NCBI RefSeq assembly: GCF_949987515.2 | Contig: NC_082692.2 | Location: 88,111,488 to 88,175,487 of the forward strand | Length of the DNA stretch: 64,000 nucleotides | Reading direction: 5' to 3' | Source: Delphinus delphis | Lineage: Eukaryota; Chordata; Mammalia; Artiodactyla; Delphinidae | In this document: in pieces, positions 10,980 to 23,573 of the stretch | Layout: each line of letters starts with the position of its first letter | How positions within the stretch are numbered: the stretch's first letter is position 1 | The notes under the pieces: generated by a model | Databases searched by the model: none | What the model was told of the DNA's origin: nothing | The model's input: only the letters and a program-made list of their open reading frames with translations | Translations under genes and position numbers: made by a program

Positions 10980-11784
10980 CTGCAGAAGACTTTTAGTGAG
11001 AAAATATAAAGAGCTCTTACTAATCAATAGAGAAATGACAATAAAGAGCAAAATGGATGAAATTTATGAGTAAGCAGTTTGAAGAAGAAACATATATTTA
11101 TTGGGTAATAAACGTATTAAAAATGTTTAATCTTACTAATTACCATGGATATGGAAATTAAAATAACAGTTTGGCAGTAAGTAAAAATTAGAAAATTTTA
11201 GAGATTTTGATTATGCAATTTAACTTCCAGATATCTATTCTAGAGAAATATCTGTCCATACTCCATAAATCAGGGCTGATATTGAGCCAGTACACTCTGT
11301 TATAATACGTTTTCTTTTTATGGCTAGCTAGGTCTGAGTGGTGAAGCATGTATTCTTACTGGGTAGTATCCAATTATTTTGAATATTAAATATTTTGAAT
11401 ATCATTCTTGGCACCAGAGTTATTTACAAAGATATTCATTACAGCATTGCTTATAATAATAATAATTTTAAAAACAAAAAACAATCTAAGTATCCCTCAG
11501 TAAGGGAATGAACTAATAGATTATGCATATTTATATGAGAATGTGCTATCTAGTGCAGTTAAAATAAATTAACTAAATCAAGATATGACAGCATGAATAA
11601 ATCTCAAAGCCAATACTGGATTTTTGAAAGTTACAAAATGATATATATAACTTGATTTTATTTATTTAAAGTCCTGAATCATAAAATAGCAGCTTGTTAA
11701 ATAAATTGTAATATATAATAATAATGTAAAAAGCAGTCTGGAATGTATTCATACTACATTCACAATAGTGGTCAATTTTGGTGA
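10980..11784 (+). mobile_element. Old L1M/L1ME fragment (ORF2 region), first part
   Basis: The plus strand shows diverged L1 ORF2 phrases in order: AAAGAGCTCTTACTAATCAA (11008 on), then AAGATATTCATTACAGCATT and TAAGTATCCCTCAGTAAGGG (about 11430-11510). Roughly 130 bases at 11270-11405 do not fit and may be a small insertion. Frames are destroyed. The copy continues after the LTR inserted at 11785. Confidence 0.65.
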
Positions 11785-12143
11785 ATTAGTTTAAGCAGGA
11801 TTCTCCAGAGAAAGAGAACCAGTAGCATAATTTTATGAGAACGTGGGGTGCCTATTGTGTATTTCCCAGTCTGAGGTCCTGAGTAGATGAGATGAGATTT
11901 CTCAGCTAAAGCAGGCAGGCAGGAAGAAAAGGGGGTGAATTTCTCCTCCCTCTTCCTTTTCTTGTATTTAGACCCTCAACAGGGTGGAATGATGCCCAAC
12001 TACATCGGGGAGGGCAATGTCCTTTACAAAGTCCGCCAACTCCAGTGCTAATCTTATCTGGAAACACCCTCACAGACACACCCAAAATAATGTTTAATCT
12101 GGACATCCAGTGATCAGTTAAATTGACACATAAAATTAACCAC
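11785..12143 (-). mobile_element. Solo LTR (ERVL/MaLR-like), family not fixed
   Basis: The plus strand reads TTCTCCAGAGAAAGAGAACC near the left end, CCTCAACAGGGTGGAATGA and ACACCCTCACAGACACACCC in the middle, and AATTGACACATAAAATTAAC at the right. This is the reverse complement of a common mammalian solo LTR that begins TGTGGTTAATTTTATGTGTC. There is no internal region. It splits an older L1. Confidence 0.65.
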
Positions 12144-12290
12144 AATTAGATTACCTTGGGCTTTAACTAATTATGCAATATTTAGTGGTTTATTGCTTAA
12201 GCTAAAATGGAGCAATTATGGCAAAGTTTGTCTTAAATTTTATGTAATTTTCATATATTTGAGATATTTCATCATTTAGAAAAAGAAAAC
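12144..12290 (+). mobile_element. Old L1M fragment, second part (3' end)
   Basis: The sequence CATATATTTGAGATATTTCA followed by A-rich DNA resembles the 3' terminus of old L1s and lies in the same orientation as the fragment left of the LTR. I infer that the LTR landed in one L1 copy. Confidence 0.45.
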
Positions 12291-15200
12291 TGAATGATGA
12301 AATGCTTCATTTGTTTTTAGAATTCTAATTCTCTGCAAAATTTCAAATATTTAAGCATTTTAAAATTTAAAATATTATAAATATTATTCTCCAGGGACTT
12401 CGGTTTTGGAATTTATGTTGATGAAAGTAGTTTAAAGCAGATGCTCCTACATCACAGCCTTCCTGTTATTCCTTTGGATGTGAAAAGAAATTCCTATTAA
12501 TTCTTTGAAGTGCTTTCAGAAAACACCTGTTGTATCTCTCAGTGGTATATATTTAGAATAGGAGACCTTTGAAATTCATTGTTTACATAAAGATAGTGAC
12601 ACAGATTTTATCAGTAGTTTTTAAAGACTTGTTAAAGAGATTTTTTTCCTTAGTAAAATTTCTTAGCACTGTCATAATATGTATTTTTAAACTGAAGATA
12701 ACGGGGAGGAACCAATTCAGAAACAGTGGCGTGGTGGCGAATAAAGCTCTGCCCTGAGAAATATAGACAAGTAAGAATTATTGCATGCGTAAATTTACTT
12801 TTAAAGTGAAAAAAACTTCCCCATATGTTTGAAACCTTAGGCAGAAGTCTTACTAGCATACTCAAAACAAAATTAAGCATATATGTACCTAAATTTTAGC
12901 AAATATCTAAATTTGCTTATTAAACTTAAGAGAATATTTGATTTAGAGCAAGATGAAAAAAATCTAAATGCCTAGACACAGACTGGTGCCTTCCCTAGGA
13001 AATCAAATGAGTAATAAACACTTAACTCAATTTTTAGTTTATGTTCTATTTCTCTTTGTGTTGAATATATTTATAACTTTTGACCATTTCAAATGTTGCT
13101 TTGGTACACAAAACTTGATTGTGTCTTCTCGACAGTTAATGACTTCATCGTAACTAATTTGGACTTATTACAATCTTCACTGCTGTAGATGTCGTTTTAG
13201 AAATAAGGTGTATCTCTAAGTTTACAAAGTGTCTCACTTTTTAGTTTCAAAAATGGAACCCATTTTTGGACTTCTGACATTCAAAATATTTTTTTCATTT
13301 CTGTTCTTTTTCCCTATATTTCAAACAAAACATACATATATATATACACACATATATGTGTGTGTGTATGCATACACGCACCCCAAGTCAGAGTGTTTAC
13401 TTTGATGTATTTTCTATGTAAGGTTCTTAAGAATCATTAAGACTTGGTTTGATCATAGTATGGTGAAATGCATTTATGTGATATTAATTTATTCAGTAAG
13501 AACTTGTTGATCACCTGCTATGTACGGGACTCGGTACTAGACGTTAGGTATACAGTGATACAGAGAAAACTACACAGTTCTAATACACACAAGAGCTATG
13601 TTACTTCTTAGAGAGTCATGCTTGGCTTGTATAGAATAATATATAATTGATTCTGGGAGTGATTTTGGTTTATTAGAAATAGAAGATAGTATTTTTCACT
13701 TTCTAATCAGCAGTATTACATTTCTTAAATTTGATAAGGCTAGACTGAAATGATTACTAATTATACTTCCGTAAAAACTTCCTGTTTCACACTTCCAAAA
13801 GAGGTGTGTGTATCACAAAGTCCTCATGTCTTTTGGTTCTCTGATTTGGCTATTCAACTTCTGGTCCCAGCTGGAACTAAGAACTTCATGTTTTTTCAAA
13901 AATGAATAATGAATTTTTACGTTTGCTTCAGATAGACTTGGAGTAACGATTTGAGTTCGTTCCCGTATTATTCAGTCCAAATTTGTCTTCCATTACGGAG
14001 GCCCCTATATTTCAGTTCAAAAACCAGCTTATGTTTACAGATTCATCAGTGGTATTTTTATTGTTTGCTTGCTTTTTCTGCTTTGCTTTCTGAGAAATTA
14101 CTTGCTTTGGAAGTACTAGCAGTTCAGTTCAGAAACAGCAATCGCCAAATGTCATATTCTACTTGTTCTCTGTTTTTGTAAATCTTTAGGTGGGGGAGCT
14201 TGCCAAATTGTCAGATTCCTTCATTGTTTTCTTGTAATGTGCTTGCCAAGTTTAAATATTAATAGCTAAGGAAGTGGGATTTTGTGCAATGCCTACCTAG
14301 TATTAGCTGACAAGTAATTGCTACTTCTTTCATTCAATTTCTGTTCTTTTTTGCTTATTAAACTATTTGACACTTTTTGGGAAATCTCTTTGTCTTTGGA
14401 CTAAAGATATTTATCTTGATAATGTGAGGAAACTAATATGTAAAATAGGCTTCAAGCCCCAGTAAATCCAAGAACAGCCCCCTTTATCAATGCAGCAGGG
14501 TGGCTCTATTTCAGTTAGTTATTTACCTATTTCTCCTTCAGTTTCTAGCAGCGTATTTGCTTTGCCGTATTTTCTCACAGAGTGCAGCAAGATCAAGAAG
14601 GTGGAACACTCTAAGATGCTATTCCCCTTGGGTGCTTCCACTTCCACTAAGGAGGGTTGCTGATTTGCATGGTTACTGCTGTTGTTCTTCTCCACTCCTC
14701 TGCTTTAATTTCCCTCCCCTGCTGCTCTGCATATTGAACAATAATGAATGTTTTCTGAGCTAACACTGTCCTCTCACCTACTCTCATTCCCAACAAAAAG
14801 GGAAAGTTTTTGAAGCCGGTTTCATTTTATATTAAATTCTACAAAAAATGTGCTCAATTGTATGTGGATTTCCAATGATTATTTATCTTTCCTTGAAAAT
14901 GTGGATTCAAAAAAGAATAATCACTTTAAATTAGCTTTGGCTGAAACATTGCAGAAAGGATTCAGTAATGTTGTCTTGATTGTCTTTTTGTTTATGTAAA
15001 CTAAAGTGATATATAAATGTTGCTACCTAGGTAACTCCCAGTTTGCTCATGAGGATTGACTGGAAAGGGGCTGGATGGAACTTTCTGGGGTGGAGGGAGT
15101 GTTCTACATCTCAATTAGGAAAGTGATTACATGATGTGTGTATCATATATATATTTGTAAAAGTCATTAAAGTCTATAATAAGCTCTGCAAATCTACCAT

Positions 15201-16021
15201 ATACCAAGTACTGTCTTCAAATGATTAGAAAAAGGAGGAAGCTGAGAACACAGACATTAGTCCTAAACAATTAAATATGTAATTAAAATTCAATAAGTAG
15301 TTTGAAGGCATGAGAGGATATTGTCAGAGAAAATATATAAGCCTTGTTTTAATATAATTAAACATGAATCACAGCCAAAATATGAAGCTATGATCCACAG
15401 CAATTTTATCTGTGAATATGATATGTATATAGGTACATTGATGGGGTTGGTGAATATATAGGATTGAGGGAGACTATGAAATAAGATATGTTCTGCCAAA
15501 ATTCACTCAATTGCATATGGATTTCCAATGACATTTGTATTTTTTCCTAAAAAGCAAAAAACAAAAAACCCAACAGAGTATGTACACATTGAAGCATGAG
15601 AGTGAAGGACCTGTGGAGGGAAAATAAAAATTGAAGTGATGTATTTTCCAGTATGTTTCAACAGTTCTTTATTTAAAAAAGAAAGATAATACTGATAGGC
15701 ATTTGCAAGATATGATGGAAAATTAATAACTTTAGGAGATACTAATTTCAATGCAAAAGAGGAAAATTTATTAAAGTATAGTATTTGGCTTTGCAGGAAC
15801 TATTTACTAGTCATAATATATATTTGTAATGAATTTACATAAGGAATGATAATTGTTATGAATAAATAACATCAGAAATTGATAAATAATTTAGCAGTAT
15901 TATATTTATTATATATTATATTAATATTAATAATATTCATAAAGTGGAAATACATTTCAGAAGAAGCAATGGAAAAAATTATGATTTATATTTAAACTAT
16001 TTACATATATTTATTTGGTAA
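12291..16021. other. Unassigned AT-rich stretch with small repeats
   Basis: No gene recognised in 3.7 kb. A TA/CA/TG microsatellite sits at about 13327-13384. The phrase CACCTGCTATGTACGGGACT (13514) begins a short MIR/L2-like remnant to about 13570. Open frames at 13951-14181 and 14500-14763 (76 and 87 codons) show no domain. Confidence 0.45.
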
Positions 16022-16037
16022 AAATAAAATTTAATTT

Positions 16038-17428
16038 CAACAAAGGGTACTGGAATACGTGAACATCCACATGCAAAAAAAAAAAAAAAATCTAGTTACA
16101 GACCTCACACTTTTCACAAAATTTAACCCAGAATGGCTCATAGAACAAAATGTGAAATGCAAAATATAAAAATCCTAGACGGTAACATAGGAGAAAACCT
16201 TGGGTATGATGATGACATTTTAGATACAACACCAAAGGTACAATCCATGAAAAAAAGTTGATAAGCTGGACTTCATTAAAATTAAAAACTTCTCTACCAT
16301 GAAAGACAGTGTCAAAGGAATGAGAAGACAAGCCACAGACGGTGAGAAAATATTTGCAAAAGACATATCTTATGAAGAACTGTTATCCGAAATGTACAAG
16401 AACTCCTAAACTCAACAATAAAAATACAAACAACCCAATTAAAAATTAACAGACACCTCATGAAAGAAGGGACACAAATGGCAAATAAGCATATGAAAAT
16501 ATGTGTCACATCATAGGTCATCAGGGAATTGCAAATTAAAACAATTATGAGAGATACCACTACACACCTATTAGAATGACTAAAACGTAATACGCTAACA
16601 ACAGCAATTCCGGACTCATACATTGCTGGTGGGAATGCAAAATGGTATAGCCACTTTGGAATACAGTTTAGCAGTTTCTTACAAAACTAAATATACTCTT
16701 ACCTTATGATCCAGCAATTATACTCCTGGTTATTTATCCATTTTTCAATGAGTTGAAACCTTTTGTCCACATAAAAATCTGCCTAAGGATGTTTATGGCA
16801 GCTTTAATCATAATTGCCAAAACTTGAAAGCAGCTAAAATGTCCTTCAGTAAGTGAATGGATAAACTGTGGTACCTCCAGACAATGAAGTATTATTCAGT
16901 GCTGAAAAGAAATGAACTATCAAGCCATGAAATGACATGGAGGAATCTTAAATGCATATTACTAAGTGAAAAGGGGCAGTTTGAATACTCACTGTATGAT
17001 TCCAACTATATGACATTCTGGGAAAGGCCAAACTATGGAGACAGTAAAAGGATCAGTGGGTTGCCCAGGAGTTAAGGGGGACTGAGGGATGAATAGGCAG
17101 AGCACACGGGATTTTAAAGGCAGTGAAACTACTCTGTCTAATACTATAATGGTGGATATATGTCATTACATATTTGTCAAAACCTATAAAATATACAACA
17201 CAAAAAGCAAATCCTAATGTAAACTATGGACTCTAGGTATTAATGTGTCAATGTAGGTTCATTGATTACAGCAGATGTGCCACACTGGTGTGGGCTTTTG
17301 AAAATGGGGAAGACTGTGTATGTATATTGGGCACAGAGGGTGTATGGGAAATCTCTGTACCTTCTGCTCAGTATTCCTGTGAACCTAAACCTAGTCTAAA
17401 AAACAAAGTCTATTTTAAAAAATCAATG
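16038..17428 (+). mobile_element. L1MB-like L1, 5'-truncated, with perfect TSD
   Basis: This is a 1.39-kb plus-strand L1 covering the last part of ORF2 and the full 3'UTR. Visible landmarks are the ORF2 phrases TTCATTAAAATTAAAAACTTC (16273 on) and CATTGCTGGTGGGAATGCAA (16621 on), a 72-codon remnant (16857-17075) with YYSVLKRNE, and a 3'UTR with GGTGGATATATGTCATTACA and ATGTAAACTATGGACTCTAG. Stops and frameshifts break ORF2. An A run at about 16076-16091 is an expansion inside the element. A perfect 16-base TSD, AAATAAAATTTAATTT, flanks it at 16022-16037 and 17429-17444. Confidence 0.9.
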
Positions 17429-17444
17429 AAATAAAATTTAATTT

Positions 17445-18569
17445 AAAAATAAAGAAAATGCCTGTCTTAACAGGAGCATTCTTGAAGCTGGAGCTCCCAA
17501 GTTTTACATCTCTCAATATCTGAGAGAAATTCCTAAAATTCATCCATAGGTGTCTCTTCCCTTCCTTACACAATCTATACCCACTCTACTTCTCTCATAT
17601 GCCTTTATCCCCAACTCTGATTTATTGGAACAAAGCACAGTTGGCTGTGCTCTCATGGACAGGTTTCAAGGTATTTTCACAACATAAAAAATGCTTATTT
17701 ATAAAAGGTAGAAAATATTTTAAAGTTATATCTGCATTATCATATGAGCTAAAGAAAAAGCTTGTATCAGAAAAGAAAAAAAGACAACAGTGCTTATAGT
17801 AGTTGTTTTAACGTGGTAGGCTATCAATCATACGTATTTTTTTCTTTTGTGCTATACTCTGAATACACTATAACTGAAAAAATAGCCTTCTTTATTAGAA
17901 GCAATAAAGACAAAAACGTCCTTCAGTGTTTTCCACTTGCTTCTCCTTGGTCCCTCAAATAGCCACTAGGCATAGACATACAGTCCTAGTTTTATTCCCC
18001 ATTCACATTATTGAAAGTCTCCTCCACTGCAGTGAGATCTCTTTGCAACCATCTGTTTTTGAGTCATGTGCTTATTGCTATCTTCAGACCCCAGTGGCAA
18101 TCCAGACCACAAGTGCTGTTGTCACTGGCCTTCATCCTTGCCACCTGGTTCTACTTCACATGTCCAGCCAGTTTTCTTGGCCCTTCTGACTGGGAGGGCA
18201 AGTTCTCTCATCAGCCTGTGAGCCTTTTCTGCCACGAAGTATAATCATTGCAGGGCGGGAGGTGGTATTCACTTTTACCAAAGGTCTCTAGAGTGTTTGC
18301 TGCTTTATTGTTTAATTATATTCATGTATGTTATTGGTAGCAAGTGTTTTATAAAAAAGAACAAAAAACAAACCAAAACTTTCTAAAAGGGTGCCTTTTA
18401 ACTGATGTCATGGGCATTTGAGACTGTGGTAAAGTTAATTTAATGTAAGTTTGGAACTTTCTTTCCTCTTGGGGACCTCATTTCTTTGGCAACTTTTCCC
18501 CACTAGACCCTAAGGAAATGGTATCATTGTCCTTATAAGCTCTGATGTTTAGGCTGCAAATTGATTTAT
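17445..18569. other. Unassigned non-coding stretch
   Basis: No gene or repeat recognised. The segment 17930-18250 is less AT-rich and holds overlapping 77- and 87-codon plus-strand frames without motifs. It could be an old repeat or a conserved element. Confidence 0.4.
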
Positions 18570-18583
18570 CTGCATATACTTTT

Positions 18584-21500
18584 TTTTTTTTACGTCTTTA
18601 TTGGAGTATAATTGCTTTACAATGGTGTGTTAGTTTCTGCTTTATAACAAAGTGAATCAGTTATACATATACATACGTTCCCATACCTCTTCCCTCTTGC
18701 GTCTCCCTCCCTCCCACCCTCCCTATCCCACCCCTCTAGGTGGTCACAAAGCATCGAGCTGATCTTCCTGTGCTATGCGGCTGCTTCCCACTAGCTATCT
18801 ACCTTACATTTGGTAGTGTATATATGTCCATGCCACTCTCTCACTTTGTCACAGCTTACCCTTCCCCCTCCCCATATCCTCAAGTGCATTCTCTAGTACG
18901 TCTGTGTCTTTATTCCTGTCTTACCCCTAGGTTCTTCATGACATTTTTTTTTCTTAAATTCCATATATATGTGTTAGCATACGGTATTTGTCTTTCTCTT
19001 TCTGACTTACTTCACACTGTATGACAGACTCTAGGTCCATCCACCTCATTACAGATAGCTCAATTTCATTTCTTTTTATGGCTGAGTAATATTCCATTGT
19101 ATATATGTGCCACATCTTCTTTATCCATTCATCTGATGATGGACACTTAGGTTGTTTCCATCTCCGGGCTATTGTAAATAGAGCTGCAATGACCATTTTG
19201 GTACATGACTCTTTTTGAATTATGGTTTTCTCAGGGTATATGCCCAGTAGTGTGATTGATGGGTCATATGGTAATTCTATTTGTAGTTTTTTAAGGAACC
19301 TCCATACTGTTCTCCATAGTGGCTGTACAAATTCACATTCCCACAAACAGTGCAAGAGTGTTCCCTTTTCTCCACACCCTCTCCAGCATTTATTGTTTCT
19401 AGATTTTTTGATGATGGTCATTATGACTGGTGTGAGATGATATCTCATTGTAGTTTTGATTTGCATTTCTCTAATGATTAATGATGTTGAGCATTCTTTC
19501 ATGTGTTTGTTGGCAGTTCGTATATCTTTGGAGAAATGTCTATTTAGGTCGTCTGCCCATTTTTGGATTGGGTTGTTTGTTTTTTTGTTATTGAGCTGCA
19601 TGAGCTGCTTGTAAATTTTGGAGATTAATCCTTTGTCAGTTGCTTCATTTGCAAATATTTTCTCCCATTCTGAGGGTTGTCTTTTGGTCTTGTTTAGGGT
19701 TTCCTTTGCTATGCAAAAGCTTTGAAGTTTCATTAGGTCCCATTTGTTTATTTTTGTTTTTATTTCCATTTCTCTAGGAGGTGGGTCCAAAAGGATCTTG
19801 CTGCGATTTATGTCATAGAGTGTTCTGCCTATGTTTTCCTCTAAGAGTTTGATAGTTTCTGGCCTTACATTTAGGTCTTTAATCCATTTTGAGTTTATTT
19901 TTGTGTATGGTGTTAGGGAGTGATCTAAGCTCATATTTTTACATGTACCTGTCCAGTTTTCCGAGCACCACTTATTGAATAGGCTGTCCTTTCTCCACTG
20001 TACATTCCTGCCTCCTTTATCAAAGATAAGGTGACCATATGTGCGTGGGTTTATCTCTGGGCTTTCTATCCTGTTCCATTTATCTGTATTTCTGTTTTTG
20101 TGCCAGTACCATACTGTCTTGATTACTGTAGCTTTGTAGTATAGTCTGATGTCAGGGATCCTGATTCCTCCAGCTCCATTTTTCGTTCTCAAGATTGCTT
20201 TGGCTATTCAGTGTCGTTTGTGTTTCCATACAAATTGTGAAATTTTTTGTTCTAGTTCTGTGAAAAATGCCACTGGTAGTTTGATAGGGATTGCATTGAA
20301 TCTGTAGATTGCTTTGGGTAGTAGAGTCATTTTCACAACGTTGATTCTTCCTAACCAAGAATATAGTATATCTCTCCCTCTGTTTGTATAATATTTAATT
20401 TCTTTCATCAGTGTTGTAGAGTTTACCACATACAGGTCTTTTGTCTCCTTAGGTAGGTTTATTCCTAGATATTTTATTCTTTTTGTTGCAATTGTAAATG
20501 GGAGTGTATTCTTGATTTCACTTTCAGATTTTTCATCATTAGTATATAGGAATGCCAGAGATTTCTGTGCTTTAATTTTGTATCCTGCTACTTTACCAAA
20601 TTCATTGATTAGCTCTAGTAGTTTTCTGGTAGCATCTTTAGTATTCTCTATGTATAGTATGTCATCTGCAAACAGTGGCAGCTTTGCTTCTTCTTTTCCG
20701 ATTTGGATTCCTTTTTATTTCGTTTTCTTCTCTGATTGCTGTGGCTAAAACTTCCAAAACTGTTGACTAAGAGTGGTGAGAGTGGGCAACCTTCTCTTAT
20801 TCCTGATCTTAGTGAAAATGCTTTCAGTTTTTCACCATTGAGGACGATGTTGGCTGTGGGTTTGTCATATATGGCCTTTATAATGTTGAGAAAAGTTGCC
20901 TCTATGCCTACTTTCTGGAGAGTTTTTATCATAAATGGGTGTTGAATTTTGTCAAAAGCTTTCTCTGCATCGATTGAGATGACCATATGGTTTTTCTCCT
21001 TCAATTTGTTAATATGGTGTATCACATTGATTGATTTGCGTATATTGAAGAATCCTTGCATTCCTGGAATAAACCCCACTTGATCATGGTGTATGATCCT
21101 TTAATGTGCTGTTGGATTCTGTTTGCTAGTATTTTGTTGAGGATTTTTGCATCTGTGTTCATCAGTGATATTGGCCTGTAGTTTTCTTTCTTTGTGACAT
21201 CTGTGTCTGGTTTTGGTATCAGGGTGATGGTGGCCTCGTAGAATGAGTTTGGGAGTGTTCCTCCCTCTGCTATATTTTGGAAGAGTTTGAGAAGGATAGG
21301 TGTTAGCTCTTCGCTAAATGTTTGATAGAATTCCCCTGTGAAGTCATCTGGTCCTGGGTTTTTGTTTGTTGGAAGATTTTTAATCACAGTTTCAATTTCA
21401 GTGCTTGTGATTGGTCTGTTCATATTTTCTATTTCTTCCTGGTTCAGTCTCGGCAGGTTGTGCATTTCTAAGAATTTGTCCATTTTTTCTAGGTTTTCCA

Positions 21501-22566
21501 TTTTATTGGCATAGAGTTGATTGTAGAAATCTCTCATGATCTTTTGTATTTCTGTAGTGTCAGTTGTTACTTCTCCTTTTCATTTCTAATTCTATTGATT
21601 TGGGTCTTCTCCCTTTTTCTCTTGATGAGTCTGGCTAATGGTTTATCAATTTTGTTTATCTTCTCAAAGAACCAGCTTTTAGTTTTATTGATCTTTGCTA
21701 TTGTTTCCTTCATTTCTTTTTTATTTGTTTCTAATCTGATCTTTTTGATTTCTTTCCTTCTGCTAACTTTGGGTTTTTTTTTTGTTCTTCTTTCTCTAAT
21801 TGCTTTAGGTTCAAGGTTAGGTTGTTTATTCGAGATGTTTCCTGTTTCTTAAGTTAGGATTGTATTGCTACAGACTTCCCTCTAGAAGTGCTTTTGCTAC
21901 ATCCCATAGGTTTTGGGTCGTCGTGTCTCCATTGTCATTTGTTTCTAGGTATATTTTGATTTCCTCTTTGATTTCTTCAGTGATCACTTGGTTATTAAGT
22001 AGTGTATTGTTTAGCCTCCATGTGTTTGTATTTTTTACAGATGTTTTCCTGTAATTGATATCTAGTCTCATAGCGTTGTGGTCAGAAAAGATACTTGATA
22101 CAATTTCAGTTTTCTTAAATTTACCAAGGCTTGATTTGTGACCCACGATATGATCTATCCTGGAGAATGTTCCATGAGCACTTAAGAAAAATGTGTATTC
22201 TGTTGTTTTTGGATGGAATGTCCTATAAATATCAATTAAGTCCATCTGGTTTAATGTATCATTTAAAGCTTGTTCTTCCTTATTTATTTTCATTTCGGAT
22301 GATCTGTCCATGGGTGAAAGTGGGGTGTTAAAGTCCCCTACTATGAATGTGTTACTGTCGATTTCCCCTTTTATGTCTGTTAGTATTTGCCTTATGTATT
22401 GACGTGCTCCTATGTTGGGTGCATAAATATTTACAATTGTTATACCTTCTTCTTGGATCGATCCCTTGATCATTATGTAGTGTCCTTCTTTGTCTCTTGT
22501 AATAGTCTTTATTTTAAAGTCTGTTGTGTCTGGTATGAGAATTGCTACTCCAGCTTTCTTTTTCTA
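18584..22566 (-). mobile_element. Cetacean L1 (5'-truncated), L1 part of an L1-SINE chimera
   Basis: A 4.0-kb minus-strand L1 lacking the 5'UTR, ORF1 and the N-terminal part of the ORF2 endonuclease. The 3'UTR (18584-18953) includes the L1-typical polypurine strand, seen on the plus strand as a C/T-rich tract at about 18690-18740. The short tail is the T run at 18580-18590. It breaks off at about 22566, exactly where a SINE poly(A) begins. A 14-base TSD (CTGCATATACTTTT at 18570-18583; CTGAATATACTTTT at 22782-22795, 13 of 14 identical) encloses L1 and SINE together. On the insertion strand the right-hand site reads TT/AAAA, the L1 endonuclease preference. Confidence 0.97.
18954..22566 (-). pseudogene. 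L1 ORF2 pseudogene (endonuclease C-part, RT, Cys-rich end)
   Basis: L1 ORF2 nicks DNA and reverse-transcribes L1 RNA at the nick. Here it is broken into frames. 22473-21868 holds the C-terminal half of the endonuclease: GDFNTP, a DHIVG segment and SDHN (the catalytic His region). 21537-21022 and 21079-20648 hold the RT fingers and palm: [25 protein letters not shown] (motif A with the catalytic Asp) and [12 protein letters not shown], where Glu replaces the usual Gln. The FADD catalytic motif survives in another frame (20661-20672), so a frameshift separates it from motif A. 20192-18954 is a 412-codon open tail with the Cys-His motif [18 protein letters not shown] and [10 protein letters not shown]. 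About 145 N-terminal residues are missing, and at least three frame changes rule out function. Confidence 0.95.
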
Positions 22567-22781
22567 TTTTTTTTTTTTTTTTTTTTTGGCAGTACGCGGG
22601 CCTCTCACTGCTGTGGGCTCTCATGTTGTGGAGCACAGGCTCCAGACGCGCAGGCTCAGTGGCCATGGCTCACGGGCCCAGCCGCTCCACGGCATGTGGG
22701 ATCATCCCAGACTGGGGCACAAAATCGTGTTCCCTGCCTCGGCAGGCAAACTCCCAACCACTGTGCCACCAGGGAAGCCCC
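22567..22781 (-). mobile_element. CHR-2-type SINE at the 5' end of the L1
   Basis: The T run 22567-22587 is its poly(A). The body runs from GGCAGTACGCGGGCCTCTC to CCACCAGGGAAGCCCC, the reverse complement of the cetacean SINE. It lies in the same orientation as the adjoining L1, with its tail directly abutting the L1 truncation point, and has no TSD of its own. L1 does not resume beyond it. Confidence 0.95.
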
Positions 22782-22795
22782 CTGAATATACTTTT

Positions 22796-23557
22796 AATTC
22801 AACTTGGATATAAGATTGTGATAGTCTAGAAATATTTTTATCATCTAAGAAATAAACTGGTAAGAATTATACTTTTCCTTTATGGAAATGAGATACTGGT
22901 TTGATGTAAAATAAAGTGTCAGAATAAAAGCAGATTTTTACTCTCTGCTTAGAAACAACAGTAAGTTGTTATGTTTTTAATCACCTTTCATTCAGGTGAC
23001 TTGGGTGTCAGTTGTATTTTGGATGAATCTGTTTTATGTACACAATGGCATGTTTAAAATATTTTAATGATTGGAAATTACATAATTCATTATTTTGTGC
23101 AAGTTGCAAATTCTGTAGCTTCAATTATCTTGCTAATTTTGTGAGACATATGGTCATAAAATAACAATGTGACCCAGTGATTATTATTCCAAAGTTATTT
23201 TCTTCTCCCTCACTTTTATTTGTTGCTTTTATGCGAATATGAACAGATAATGATTAAGATTATTCAGACTTCCAAAAACAACTAGGAAAAAGGCAACACT
23301 TCTACCTCACCCAGGCCAGCTCTCCCAATCAGCACTTGCATTACAAAGTAATCATTTTGACAACCATATTTATTTATGAGCATATTGTTCAGGATTTTTT
23401 GCTTTGTTTCTCTTTGTAGCAGTGGCTGTGGGTGAAGGAATGTCTGTTTAATATGCATGCTCCTGGAGAGACTGTCATTTGAACTAACTTTTCAGAGTTT
23501 CTATCACTCTGCCCAATTTTTAAGGTAACTGAATACTTTTTAATAATAGGTAACATT
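22796..23557. other. Unassigned AT-rich stretch
   Basis: No gene or nameable repeat; ends at the TSD of the next L1 fragment. Confidence 0.45.
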
Positions 23558-23573
23558 AAAAATACAGGAATGA

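Noticed and set aside
16312..16623. 103-codon minus-strand frame
   Set aside because: Antisense to the L1MB-like ORF2 remnant.
20648..21537. Reverse transcriptase motifs as a retroviral pol gene
   Set aside because: Motifs and neighbours (endonuclease with SDHN, C-terminal Cys-His region, poly(A), TSD) are those of L1 ORF2; no LTR, protease or integrase nearby.
22387..22829. Three overlapping plus-strand frames of 95-132 codons
   Set aside because: They are antisense readings of the CHR-2 SINE and the L1 5' end; the same peptides recur at every SINE copy.
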